A DNA stretch of 64,000 nt from Xenophilus sp. E41 (GTDB lineage Bacteria; Pseudomonadota; Gammaproteobacteria; Burkholderiales; Burkholderiaceae_C). The position numbers were made by a program, and so were the translations under genes. Below the pieces are notes generated by a model that saw nothing but the letters and a program-made list of their open reading frames with translations, ran no database searches and was not told the DNA's origin. This document shows positions 38,376 to 45,889 of the stretch, in pieces (the first letter of the stretch is position 1; the number at the start of each line of letters is the position of its first letter). The stretch is taken from NCBI RefSeq assembly GCF_003671765.1, contig NZ_QPIB01000008.1, positions 418,464-482,463 on the forward strand. The letters run 5' to 3'.

Positions 38376-39182
38376 ATGAAGCCGATCCTGCGCACCGCCG
38401 CCGTCGCTACGACCGCCCTGCTGGCCGCCCTCGCCGCCCAGGCCCACAACGCCTGGCTGCTGCCCTCGACCACCGTGCTGTCCAAGCCCGATCGCGTGAC
38501 CGTCGACGCCGCAATCTCCAACGACCTGTTCGTGGCCAACCATGCGGCGATGAACCTCGACAACCTGCAGATCACCGCGCCCGACGGCGCCGCGCTGAAG
38601 GCCGAGTCGCAGGCCAAGCTCAAGCAGCGCAGCGTGTTCGACGTCGAGCTGGCGCAGCCGGGCACCTACCGCATCGCCGTGGTCAACGCCGGTGTGTTCG
38701 CGAGCTGGAAGGACAAGGCCACCGGCCAGCCCAAGCGCGCGCGCGGCACGGCGGAGAGCATCGCCGCCCAGATTCCCGCGGATGCGACCGAGGTCAACGT
38801 CACGCAGTCGGTCGGCCGCAACGAGACCTTCGTCACCGTCGGCAAGCCCTCCGCGCTCAAGCCGGTCGGCGTGGGCCTGGAACTGGTGGCCGCCGGCAGC
38901 CCGACCGACAACGTGAAGGGCGAGAAGTCAACCTTCACGCTGCTGCTCGACGGCCAGCCCGCGAAGGACATGGAGGTCGGCATCACGGCCGGCGGCACCG
39001 TGTACCGCGACAAGCTCGAGGAGCTCAAGCTCAAGACCGACGACAAGGGCCAGTTCAGCGTGACCTGGCCGCACGCCGGCATGTACTGGCTGGAGGCGAG
39101 CGCGCGCGACACGAAGACCACGCTGCCGCAGGCCAAGGAGCGGCGCGTGAGCTACTCGGCAACGCTGGAAGTCGCGCCATAA
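38376..39182 (+). CDS. DUF4198 periplasmic protein
   Basis: A 268-residue secreted protein of DUF4198. The signal peptide ends AALAAQAHN, and the mature region starts AWLLPSTTVLSKPDRVTV, typical of the family. It contains Ig-like beta-rich segments, including FTLLLDGQPAKDMEVGI and a C-terminal GQFSVTWPHAGMYWLEASAR. Family members are linked to metal uptake, but the ligand is unknown. The stop TAA sits in ATAAGC and overlaps the likely start region of apbE. Confidence 0.82.
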   Translation: MKPILRTAAVATTALLAALAAQAHNAWLLPSTTVLSKPDRVTVDAAISNDLFVANHAAMNLDNLQITAPDGAALKAESQAKLKQRSVFDVELAQPGTYRIAVVNAGVFASWKDKATGQPKRARGTAESIAAQIPADATEVNVTQSVGRNETFVTVGKPSALKPVGVGLELVAAGSPTDNVKGEKSTFTLLLDGQPAKDMEVGITAGGTVYRDKLEELKLKTDDKGQFSVTWPHAGMYWLEASARDTKTTLPQAKERRVSYSATLEVAP

Positions 39183-40201
39183 GCCTCTCCGGCGTCCCCT
39201 CCTTCGCCACGCGCGTCTCGGGCTACCGACTGCCCGACGCGCCGCGCGCCGCCGATCCGGCCCGCCTGCAACATCTTGCGGGCGAGACGATGGGGACCAC
39301 CTGGTCGCTGCGCGTCGACAACCCGCGCATGCTGCCGCTCGATGCACTGCGGCAGGCCGTGCAGTCGGCGCTGGACGAGGTGGTGGCACAGATGAGCCAC
39401 TGGGACGAGGATTCGGCGCTGGGCCTCTTCAACCGCGCGCCGGCTGGCAGCACGCACACGCTGCCCGAGGCGCTGAACAACGTGCTCGCGCGTGCGCTGC
39501 ATTGGGCCGACCTCAGCGGCGGCGCCCTCGATCCCGGCATCGGCCCGCTGGTGACCCTGTGGGGCTTCGGGCCCGACGCGGTGGACGATGGCCAGCTGCC
39601 GCCCAACGCCGCCTCGCTGGCAGAAGCCCGCGCACGCTGCGGTCGGCAACGCATCGCGCACGACGCGGCCAGCCGCCGCCTGGTGCAACCGGGCGGCCTG
39701 TCGCTGGACCTGTCGGGCATCGCCAAGGGCTACGGCGTCGATGCCGGCGTGGCCGCGCTGCAGCAGCTCGGGCTGCACGACTTCCTGCTCGAGGTGGGCG
39801 GCGAGCTGCGCGGCGTGGGGCGGCGACCGGGTGGCCTGCCCTGGCAGGTGCAGGTCGATCCCGGTGCCGGGCCGGGTCTACGCATCGCACTGGTCGACCG
39901 CGCGGTCGCCACCTCGGGCGACCGCTGGCACGTGCAGGAGCAAGGCGGGCGGCGCTGGTCGCACACGATCGATCCGCGCACCGGCGAGCCGGTCGTGCAC
40001 GCGTTGGCCTCCGTCACCGTCCTGCACGAACACTGCATGGACGCGGACGCGCTGGCGACGGTGCTCACGGTGCTGGGCGTCGAGGATGGACTGGCTTTCG
40101 CCGATCGGCACGGCGTGGCCGCCCTGTTCGCGCAACGCGACCCCGACGGCACGCTGGCGCTGCATCCCAGCGCCACCTGGGCGGCACAGGCTGCGGCGTG
40201 A
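39179..40201 (+). CDS. apbE: ApbE-family FAD:protein FMN transferase
   Basis: An ApbE flavin transferase that uses FAD to attach FMN covalently to a Thr of target proteins, here perhaps a PepSY-linked flavoprotein. Motifs are GETMGTTWSL, SLDLSGIAKGYGVDAGV, LLEVGGELRGVG and the C-terminal MDADALATVLTVLG. No canonical start precedes the first motif. The frame is open upstream, CTG codons exist at 39230 and 39266, and the first ATG at 39290 would remove GET of the motif. I place the boundary at 39179, where ATAAGC replaces a probable ATGAGC stop/start overlap and GGAAG lies 7 bases upstream. This start is inferred. Confidence 0.75.
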   Translation: MSLSGVPSFATRVSGYRLPDAPRAADPARLQHLAGETMGTTWSLRVDNPRMLPLDALRQAVQSALDEVVAQMSHWDEDSALGLFNRAPAGSTHTLPEALNNVLARALHWADLSGGALDPGIGPLVTLWGFGPDAVDDGQLPPNAASLAEARARCGRQRIAHDAASRRLVQPGGLSLDLSGIAKGYGVDAGVAALQQLGLHDFLLEVGGELRGVGRRPGGLPWQVQVDPGAGPGLRIALVDRAVATSGDRWHVQEQGGRRWSHTIDPRTGEPVVHALASVTVLHEHCMDADALATVLTVLGVEDGLAFADRHGVAALFAQRDPDGTLALHPSATWAAQAAA

Positions 40202-40218
40202 TGCACCACCAGGAACTT

Positions 40219-40278
40219 CGAGCCCAATCGGCCTTCAGCGCCCGCGCGACGGGCGCAAGCAGCTATGAAATCGATAGC
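40219..40278 (+). repeat. 5-7-5 hairpin repeat, copy H (reference copy)
   Basis: The best-preserved copy. It reads CGAGCCCAATCGGCC, then CAGCGCCCGC and CGGGCGCAAGCA, then GCTAT-GAAATCG-ATAGC at 40262-40278. It lies between apbE and the flavoreductase start at 40296. Confidence 0.8.
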
Positions 40279-40295
40279 ATTCTGCCAGGTGTCGT

Positions 40296-41678
40296 GTGCT
40301 GAGTGAGCCGCTTCGCTGGGTCGCCGCCGGCGCCTCCGTGGCCGCGTATGGCGCGCTGTGCGCCGGCATCTGGTGGCGCGTACGCGCACGCGCCGGTGCA
40401 GCGGCGGCCGACGCCGCCGCACTGGCCGGTGAAGGCGAAGCGGTGCTGATGGTCCATGCCAGCCAGACGGGTCAGGCCGAGTCGATCGCATGGGACAGCG
40501 CGCGCTGGCTGCACGCCGGCGGCACTTCGGTGCGCGTGGTGGCGCTCAACGCGCTCGATGCGCAGACGCTCGGTCAGGCGCGGCAGGCTTGCTTCATCGC
40601 CAGCACCTACGGCGAGGGCGATGCACCCGACGGCGCCAGCGTGTTCGTCGAACGCCTGATGGAAGGGCCCGAAGCACCGTCGTTGAAGCAACTCTCGTAC
40701 GCCGTGCTGGCATTGGGCGACCGCGAATACATCCACTTCTGCGGCTTCGGCCGGCGCCTCGACGAGTGGCTGCAGGCCCAGGGCGCGCAGCCCGCATTTC
40801 CACGCATCGAGGTCGACAAGGGCGCCCCCGCCGCGCTGGCCGAGTGGCGACGCCGGCTGAGGCCCGACGCCAGCGAGCAGGATCTGGCCATCGCTTCGCC
40901 GACTGCCGACTTCGCACCCTGGCGCCTCGTGTCACGCGAGCACCTGAACCCCGGCAGCGACGGCGGCCCGGCGTTCCTGCTCTGCTTCATGCCGCCGCCC
41001 GGCCCTGATCCGGAGTGGGAGGCCGGCGACCTCGTACAAGTGGCCGTGGCTGCAGACCCCGGCCGGCCGCGCGACTACTCGATCGCCTCCACCGTCCATG
41101 ACGGCGAGTTGCAGCTCATCGTGCGCCAGGAGCGCCACCCCGACGGCAGCCTGGGCGAGGCATCGGGCCTGCTCACCTCCACCCTGGCCTTGGGCGACAC
41201 GGTGGCGATGCGGCTGAAGCCGCACCCCGGCTTCCGCCTCGCGGGCAACGAAGAGCGGCCCCTCATCCTCATCGGCAACGGCACGGGACTGGCGGGGCTG
41301 CGTGCCCATCTGCGCGCACGCGCAGTTGCCGGCCAGGGTCCGAACTGGCTGGTCTTCGGCGAACGCCGTGCAGCGAACGATTTCCTGTGCCGGGCCGAAC
41401 TCGAGGCCTGGCACACGGACGGTACGCTGGCGCGGCTCGACATGGTCTTCTCGCGCGATGCCGAGGCGACGCAGGGCGAGCGCCTCTACGTCCAGCACCG
41501 CCTGCTGCAGCGGGCCGAGGAGGTAGCCGCCTGGGTCGAACGCGGGGCGGCCATCTACGTCTGCGGCAGCCTGCAGGGCATGGCCGCGGGTGTGGACGGT
41601 GCGCTGCGGCAGGTCCTCGGACCGGAGCGCCTGGCCGCGCTGACCGCCGAGGGTCGCTACCGGCGCGACGTCTATTGA
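40296..41678 (+). CDS. Membrane-anchored flavodoxin/FNR-type reductase (sulfite-reductase alpha-like)
   Basis: A 460-residue NADPH flavoreductase. An N-terminal anchor helix (residues 8-27) precedes a flavodoxin-like FMN domain (LMVHASQTGQAESIA, ASTYGEGDAPDGA, ALGDREYIHFCGFGRRLDEW). The FAD/NAD(P)H domain follows (RDYSIAST, LILIGNGTGLAGLRAHL, YVCGSLQGMAAGV). It likely passes electrons from NADPH to the PepSY protein for ferric siderophore or heme reduction. The GTG start at 40296 gives MLSEPLRW. It has no cytochrome domain of its own. Confidence 0.85.
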   Translation: MLSEPLRWVAAGASVAAYGALCAGIWWRVRARAGAAAADAAALAGEGEAVLMVHASQTGQAESIAWDSARWLHAGGTSVRVVALNALDAQTLGQARQACFIASTYGEGDAPDGASVFVERLMEGPEAPSLKQLSYAVLALGDREYIHFCGFGRRLDEWLQAQGAQPAFPRIEVDKGAPAALAEWRRRLRPDASEQDLAIASPTADFAPWRLVSREHLNPGSDGGPAFLLCFMPPPGPDPEWEAGDLVQVAVAADPGRPRDYSIASTVHDGELQLIVRQERHPDGSLGEASGLLTSTLALGDTVAMRLKPHPGFRLAGNEERPLILIGNGTGLAGLRAHLRARAVAGQGPNWLVFGERRAANDFLCRAELEAWHTDGTLARLDMVFSRDAEATQGERLYVQHRLLQRAEEVAAWVERGAAIYVCGSLQGMAAGVDGALRQVLGPERLAALTAEGRYRRDVY

Positions 41679-41770
41679 CGCCGATCGACCCCCATCGACA
41701 CCGAAGCCCACGACACTCATTCCCTCGGCGCGCCCCCGGCCCGCCCCGTTGATCTGCAAGGAGCCTCCCC

Positions 41771-42451
41771 ATGATGCTGCATGTGTCCGAAGTGCTGACC
41801 CGCGACGAGGTGCGCGCACTGCGCACCGCCCTCGACGAGGCCGAGTGGGTGGACGGCAAGGCCACTGTCGGCGAACAGGGTGCGCGGGTGAAGCAGAACC
41901 GGCAGATCGCCGAGCTCTCACCCCTCGGCCGCCAATGGGGCGAGCGGATCCTGCAGGTGCTGCTGAAGAACCCGCTGTTCTTCTCGGCCGCACTGCCCTT
42001 TCGCTTCGTGCCGCCGCTGTTCAACCGCTACGAGGGCGGCGAGCACTACGGCCTGCACGTGGACGGCAGCATCCGCAACGTGCCCGGCACCAACTACCAG
42101 CTGCGCACCGACCTGTCGTGCACGCTCTTCCTGTGCGACCCGGAGGACTACGACGGCGGCGAGCTGGAGGTGGTCGACACCTACGGCTCGCACGAGGTGA
42201 AGCTGCCGGCCGGCGACCTGATCCTCTATCCCTCCAGCAGCCTGCACCGCGTGCATCCGGTGACGCGCGGGGCGCGGGTCTGCTCCTTTTTCTGGGTCCA
42301 GAGCATGGTGCGCGACGACGCCCGGCGCTCGATGCTGTATGAGCTCGACCAGGCCCTGCAGCGCCTGCGCAGCCGGCTGGGCGAAACCGAAGAGACCGTG
42401 GCGCTGACCGGCCACTACCACAACCTCCTGCGCATGTGGTCCGAGGTGTGA
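41771..42451 (+). CDS. piuC: Fe(II)/2-oxoglutarate-dependent PKHD-type hydroxylase (PiuC/YbiX)
   Basis: A 226-residue cytoplasmic iron dioxygenase. The iron ligands are His and Asp in [13 protein letters not shown] and a distal His in [15 protein letters not shown], whose Arg binds 2-oxoglutarate. The C terminus ([16 protein letters not shown]) is typical. Relatives are Fur-regulated and sit beside TonB siderophore receptors. It has an AAGGAGCC ribosome-binding site and precedes bfd. Confidence 0.92.
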   Translation: MMLHVSEVLTRDEVRALRTALDEAEWVDGKATVGEQGARVKQNRQIAELSPLGRQWGERILQVLLKNPLFFSAALPFRFVPPLFNRYEGGEHYGLHVDGSIRNVPGTNYQLRTDLSCTLFLCDPEDYDGGELEVVDTYGSHEVKLPAGDLILYPSSSLHRVHPVTRGARVCSFFWVQSMVRDDARRSMLYELDQALQRLRSRLGETEETVALTGHYHNLLRMWSEV

Positions 42452-42478
42452 GGCCCTCGATCTTGTGGTCGATAGCGA

Positions 42479-42508
42479 TTGCAAATGCGATAGATTCGTA
42501 TTTATAAT
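42479..42508 (+). promoter_or_regulatory. bfd promoter with Fur-like operator in the spacer
   Basis: TTGCAA at 42479-42484, an 18-base spacer, then TATAAT at 42503-42508. The spacer holds AAATGCGA-N5-TCGTATTT (42483-42503), a near-palindrome like a Fur box. Binding there would block RNA polymerase. Bfd is an iron-starvation gene in other bacteria. Confidence 0.7.
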
Positions 42509-42546
42509 CAGCACATCGTCCAACAGCCAGCCAACTGCTGCCCACC

Positions 42547-42819
42547 ATGATCGTCTGCGTGTGTCGTCGAGTCTCCGATCGCGAAATCGCACGGCACGCG
42601 CGCGCGGGCATGACCTTCGACGAAGTTCAGTTCGAACTCGGCGTCGCCACCCAATGTGGCCGCTGCGAAGGTTGTGCGCGCGACGTAGTGGCGCAATGCA
42701 GCGCATCGCACCCGGTCGCGGCCCTGAGCTGCGATTTCGAGCCACGAGCGATCCAGCTTGCCACCGCCATCACGGAGAGCAACGCATGGAATTCGTCTCG
42801 ACCATCGCCGGCAGCCTGA
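42547..42819 (+). CDS. bfd: Bacterioferritin-associated ferredoxin Bfd
   Basis: A 90-residue [2Fe-2S] protein that docks on bacterioferritin and helps release stored iron. The cluster cysteines are Cys4, Cys6, Cys37 and Cys40, with a further Cys43. The start is MIVCVCRRVSDREIARHARA. Bfd is usually 64-73 residues. Here a 20-25 residue tail (after VVAQCSASHPVAAL) continues and overlaps a possible small gene at 42786. A short spliced tail by frame read-through is possible. Confidence 0.93.
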   Translation: MIVCVCRRVSDREIARHARAGMTFDEVQFELGVATQCGRCEGCARDVVAQCSASHPVAALSCDFEPRAIQLATAITESNAWNSSRPSPAA

Positions 42820-42860
42820 TCTTCGTGGCAGGCTCTGCCTGGTGGATATTTCGTAAGTAG
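42786..42860 (+). CDS. Possible 24-residue single-helix membrane peptide
   Basis: A 24-codon frame beginning MEFVSTIAGSLIF and ending WWIFRK, overlapping the bfd tail by 34 bases in another frame. It has a good ribosome-binding site (GGAG eight bases before the ATG). The sequence is one hydrophobic helix with aromatic and positive residues at the C-terminal end, as in small bacterial membrane peptides. It lies between bfd and tonB, under the same promoter. It could also be a chance frame. Confidence 0.4.
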   Translation: MEFVSTIAGSLIFVAGSAWWIFRK

Positions 42861-42923
42861 CGCGCTGCGGCCTGCGCCGCGCCCCGCGTGCGTGCGCACG
42901 CGGCGGCCTGACCTTGGTGGATC

Positions 42924-43637
42924 GTGTCCAGTCGTTTTTCGTCTTCTCCCCCCTCCTCGCCCCTGGGCCTGTCGCGCACCGCGGTGATCGCGGGCGGCGT
43001 CATCCTGTTCCACGCCGCCGCGCTGTGGGCCCTGCAGAGCGGCCTGCTGCGCAAGGCGGCCGAAGTGGTCGTGCCGGTGGAGCTGCTGGCGCAGATCATC
43101 GAGCCGCCCAGGCCCGCACCGCCGCCGCCCCCTCCTCCCCCACCGCCGCCCGCGCCGCCGAGGAAGGAGGTGGTCAAGCCGCCGCCCCGGCCGCAGGCCG
43201 TGCGCGAGACGCGGCCAACGCCGCCGCCGCCCAACGCACCGACCGGCGTGGTGGAGCCGCCGCCTCCAGCCCCGCCCGCGCCGGAGGCGCCCCCTGCGCC
43301 GCCGGCACCCCCGGCCCCGCCGCCGGCTCCTCCTGCTGCCCCGGCGCAGAAGGAACTCACCGGCGCGCAGGCGCAGTGGGTGGTGAAGCCGCCACTCGTG
43401 TTCCCGGCCATGAGCAAGCGGCTCGGCGAATCGGGCACGGTGGTCCTTCGCATCATTTTCGATTCCGACGGTAACGCCAAGCGCGCCACGGTGGTCACCT
43501 CGAGCGGCTACGAGCGGCTCGACGCCGCCGGCCGCGAAGCCGCGCTGCGTTCGCGCATTGCGATCAACCTGCCCCCCGGCACTCCACGGTCGCCGGAGTA
43601 CGCGTACACCGCGCCACTGGCCTTCGTCCTGAACTGA
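42924..43637 (+). CDS. tonB: Energy-transducing protein TonB
   Basis: A 237-residue TonB. The N-terminal anchor helix (SRTAVIAGGVILFHAAALWAL, with the Ser/His face) is followed by a long Pro-rich spacer (residues 60-145) and the C-terminal TonB domain (PAMSKRLGESGTVVLRIIFD, SSGYERLDAAGREAAL). The GTG start at 42924 is used; no ATG precedes the anchor. It forms an operon with exbB (18 bases on) and exbD. Confidence 0.93.
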   Translation: MSSRFSSSPPSSPLGLSRTAVIAGGVILFHAAALWALQSGLLRKAAEVVVPVELLAQIIEPPRPAPPPPPPPPPPPAPPRKEVVKPPPRPQAVRETRPTPPPPNAPTGVVEPPPPAPPAPEAPPAPPAPPAPPPAPPAAPAQKELTGAQAQWVVKPPLVFPAMSKRLGESGTVVLRIIFDSDGNAKRATVVTSSGYERLDAAGREAALRSRIAINLPPGTPRSPEYAYTAPLAFVLN

Positions 43638-43655
43638 TTTTTTCCTGGAGCATTT

Positions 43656-44369
43656 ATGGATTCCCAATTCGGCTTGATGCACGTTTGGCAGCAGGGCGAC
43701 TTCGTCACCAAGGCAGTGGCCATCCTGCTGGTGGGCATGTCGCTCGCCTCCTGGATCGTCATCCTCGTGAAGGCCTTCGACATCGTGCGCTACAAGCGCA
43801 TGGCCCGGCGCTCGGGCGACTTCTGGCACAGCGAGGACTTCGCCACCGCGCTCGACAAGCTGGGCAAGGACGACACCAACCCCTTCCGCGTGCTGGCACT
43901 GGAAGGCCGCGAGGCCGCCGCGCATCACCGCAACACCAAGGCGCACCTGCACGACGCGCTCGACGTGAGCGACTGGATCACGCGCGCGCTGCGCAACACC
44001 ATCGACGAGTTCACGGCGCGCTTGCAGACCGGCTTGGCGATCCTGGCCTCGGTGGGCTCCACCGCCCCCTTCATCGGCCTCTTCGGGACCGTGTGGGGCA
44101 TCTATCACGCGCTGATGAGCATCGGCTCGGCCGGCCAGGCGACCATCGACAAGGTGGCCGGCCCCATCGGCGAGGCGCTGATCATGACGGCGCTCGGCCT
44201 GGCCGTCGCCATTCCCGCGGTGCTGGGCTACAACGCGCTCGTGCGCGGCAACAAGTTCGTGCTGACCAAGCTCAACAGCTTCGCGCACGACCTCCACGCG
44301 TACTTCGTGACCGGCGCCCGGGTGCAGGCCGGTGGGGAGTCGACGGTCGTCGCGCTGAAAAAAGGGTAA
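43656..44369 (+). CDS. exbB: TonB-system proton channel subunit ExbB (MotA/TolQ/ExbB family)
   Basis: A 237-residue inner-membrane protein with three membrane helices. The first helix is FVTKAVAILLVGMSLASWIV and the later pair spans ILASVGSTAPFIGLFGTVWG and ALGLAVAIPAVLGYN. These carry the conserved TolQ/ExbB channel pattern. With ExbD it uses proton flow to energise TonB. Confidence 0.95.
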   Translation: MDSQFGLMHVWQQGDFVTKAVAILLVGMSLASWIVILVKAFDIVRYKRMARRSGDFWHSEDFATALDKLGKDDTNPFRVLALEGREAAAHHRNTKAHLHDALDVSDWITRALRNTIDEFTARLQTGLAILASVGSTAPFIGLFGTVWGIYHALMSIGSAGQATIDKVAGPIGEALIMTALGLAVAIPAVLGYNALVRGNKFVLTKLNSFAHDLHAYFVTGARVQAGGESTVVALKKG

Positions 44370-44375
44370 ACCACC

Positions 44376-44789
44376 ATGGCCTTCGGTACCCAGGACGAAC
44401 CCGATGACGTGATGAACGAGATCAACATGACGCCGCTGGTCGACGTCATGCTGGTGCTCCTCATCATCTTCATCATCACCGTGCCGGTGATGAAGCACGC
44501 CGTGAACATCGACCTGCCGCGCGAGACCACGCAGCGGGAAGAGACCAAGCCCGAGACGATCTCGCTGAGCGTCGACGCCAGCGGCAGCTATTACTGGAAC
44601 CAGGAAAAGATCGACGACGCCACGCTGGAGTCGCGCCTGGCCGCGGCGGGCGCCCAGCAGCAGCCGCCGGATCTGCACATCCGCGCCGACAAGGACGTGC
44701 GCTACGAGCGCGTGGCGGGCGCCATGGCCGCCGCGACGCGCGCCGGCGTGCACAAGATCGGCTTCATCAACGACCCGACGAAGAACTGA
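44376..44789 (+). CDS. exbD: TonB-system protein ExbD
   Basis: A 137-residue protein with one N-terminal helix. The proton-bearing Asp is in NEINMTPLVDVMLVLLIIFI. The periplasmic part (ETISLSVDASGSYYWNQEKI) is typical. It starts 6 bases after exbB and completes the tonB-exbB-exbD set. Confidence 0.95.
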   Translation: MAFGTQDEPDDVMNEINMTPLVDVMLVLLIIFIITVPVMKHAVNIDLPRETTQREETKPETISLSVDASGSYYWNQEKIDDATLESRLAAAGAQQQPPDLHIRADKDVRYERVAGAMAAATRAGVHKIGFINDPTKN

Positions 44790-44820
44790 GGGCGGCACAC
44801 AAAAAAATGCATCGCAGCGA

Positions 44821-44850
44821 TTGACTTCTTATTGCGAATCATTATCATTT
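44821..44850 (+). promoter_or_regulatory. hemP promoter with Fur box
   Basis: TTGACT (44821-44826), 16 bases, TATCAT (44843-44848). The GCGAATCATTATCATTT stretch (44834-44850) over the -10 matches the Fur consensus (AATCATTATC core). It lies 30 bases before the hemP start. Confidence 0.75.
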
Positions 44851-44879
44851 GATCATCGCCTTCCAGAAGGACTTCCTCC

Positions 44880-45098
44880 ATGCAAGCCACACCGACCGCC
44901 TTCAATGTTCTGAGCCATCCTTCGCTGGACCAAGCCGGCGGCGGCGCGGGCACCGCCCTGGCCTCCAGCGTGCACCCGGCCCACTTGGTCCAGAGCAACG
45001 AATTGCTCAAGGGGCAGAAGACCATCGGCATCATGCACAACGGCTCGCTCTATCGTCTGCAGGCCACCAAACTCGGCAAGCTGATCCTCACCAAGTAA
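44880..45098 (+). CDS. hemP: Hemin uptake protein HemP
   Basis: A 72-residue protein. The C-terminal half, LVQSNELLKGQKTIGIMHNG with LYRLQATKLGKLILTK, is the HemP/HmuP family signature. HemP proteins are small regulators or factors needed for hemin uptake in betaproteobacteria, commonly next to Fur boxes. It follows exbD and is under its own Fur-type promoter. The N-terminal 35 residues are variable. Confidence 0.9.
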   Translation: MQATPTAFNVLSHPSLDQAGGGAGTALASSVHPAHLVQSNELLKGQKTIGIMHNGSLYRLQATKLGKLILTK

Positions 45099-45135
45099 AG
45101 GATCGGCGCCCCTCGCAAGTTTCATCGTGGGGCGA

Positions 45136-45167
45136 CTCGAGGAGATGATTCTCCGAGGGTCGTTTTT
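45136..45167 (+). terminator. Possible terminator of hemP
   Basis: GGAGA-TGAT-TCTCC with flanking CTC/GAG pairs (a small bulge), then CGTTTTTGG. It is 38 bases after the hemP stop. Confidence 0.55.
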
Positions 45168-45229
45168 GGCTAGCCACGGTTTTCCCAGCCAAGCCCTTTT
45201 TTCCACGCTGCGACGCTCCCAGAAAGAAC

Positions 45230-45256
45230 AAAGCCGGCCCTCGAGGCCGGCTTTTT
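45230..45256. terminator. Bidirectional terminator
   Basis: AAAGCCGGCC-CTCGA-GGCCGGCTTTTT forms a 10-bp stem with A/T tails on both sides. It can end the minus-strand GlcG-like gene (stop at 45279) and plus-strand read-through. Confidence 0.85.
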
Positions 45257-45278
45257 CATGGGCAAAGTGTCCGCGTGC

Positions 45279-45686
45279 TCAGAGCCCGAGGGCCGCGATG
45301 CCCGCCTTGGCGATCTGCGCGTCCTCGTTGGACTTCACGCCGCTCACGCCCACGGCACCGATCACCTGGCCGTCCTTCACGATCGGCACACCGCCCTCGA
45401 GCATGCCCTTCACAGCCGGCGCCGTGAGGAAGGCGGTGCGGCCGCCGTTGATGACGTCTTCATAGCCCTTGCTCTCGCGGCGCCCCAAGGCAGCGGTGTG
45501 CGCCTTGGCCGGCGCGATGTGCGAGGACAGCGCGGCCGCGCCGTCCAGGCGCTGCAGCCACAGCAGGTGGCCGGCGTCGTCGCTGATGGCGATGGTCACG
45601 GCCCAGTTGTTCTTCAGCGCTTCGGCTTCCGCAGCCGCGGCGATGCGCTTGACGTCGTCGAGTTCGAGGTAGTGCTTGGTCTTCAT
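45279..45686 (-). CDS. GlcG/HbpS-family heme-binding-like protein
   Basis: A 135-residue GlcG/HbpS-domain protein. Core motifs are AISDDAGHLLWLQRLDGA, AKAHTAALGRRESKGYED, GGVPIVKDGQVIGAVGVSGV and DAQIAKAGIAAL. HbpS members bind heme and take part in redox sensing, while GlcG sits in glycolate operons. Here, next to hemP and iron genes, the heme link is attractive but unproved. No signal peptide is seen. Confidence 0.85.
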   Translation of the reverse strand: MKTKHYLELDDVKRIAAAAEAEALKNNWAVTIAISDDAGHLLWLQRLDGAAALSSHIAPAKAHTAALGRRESKGYEDVINGGRTAFLTAPAVKGMLEGGVPIVKDGQVIGAVGVSGVKSNEDAQIAKAGIAALGL

Positions 45687-45889
45687 GGTGTCAGCTCTGC
45701 GAAGGGCAAAAGGTCGAGCATAGCGCCCGGCGGCCGCTGTCGTGACGGATCGCGCGCGGAGCCAGGGTGGGCTTGCTCGGCGCGCGGTTTCTCCGGGGCG
45801 CCTCTTGCAGCCTTCTAGAATCCGCCCCATCTGTTCCCCGTGCGTCCGCACCCGCGTTGCGCAGCCCACCCTTTCCAGGAGTTCCTGCC

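Noticed and set aside
43081-43350. Pro-rich repeats in tonB as a possible repeat array
   Set aside because: This is the normal Pro-rich spacer of TonB. The DNA repetition follows from Pro codons.
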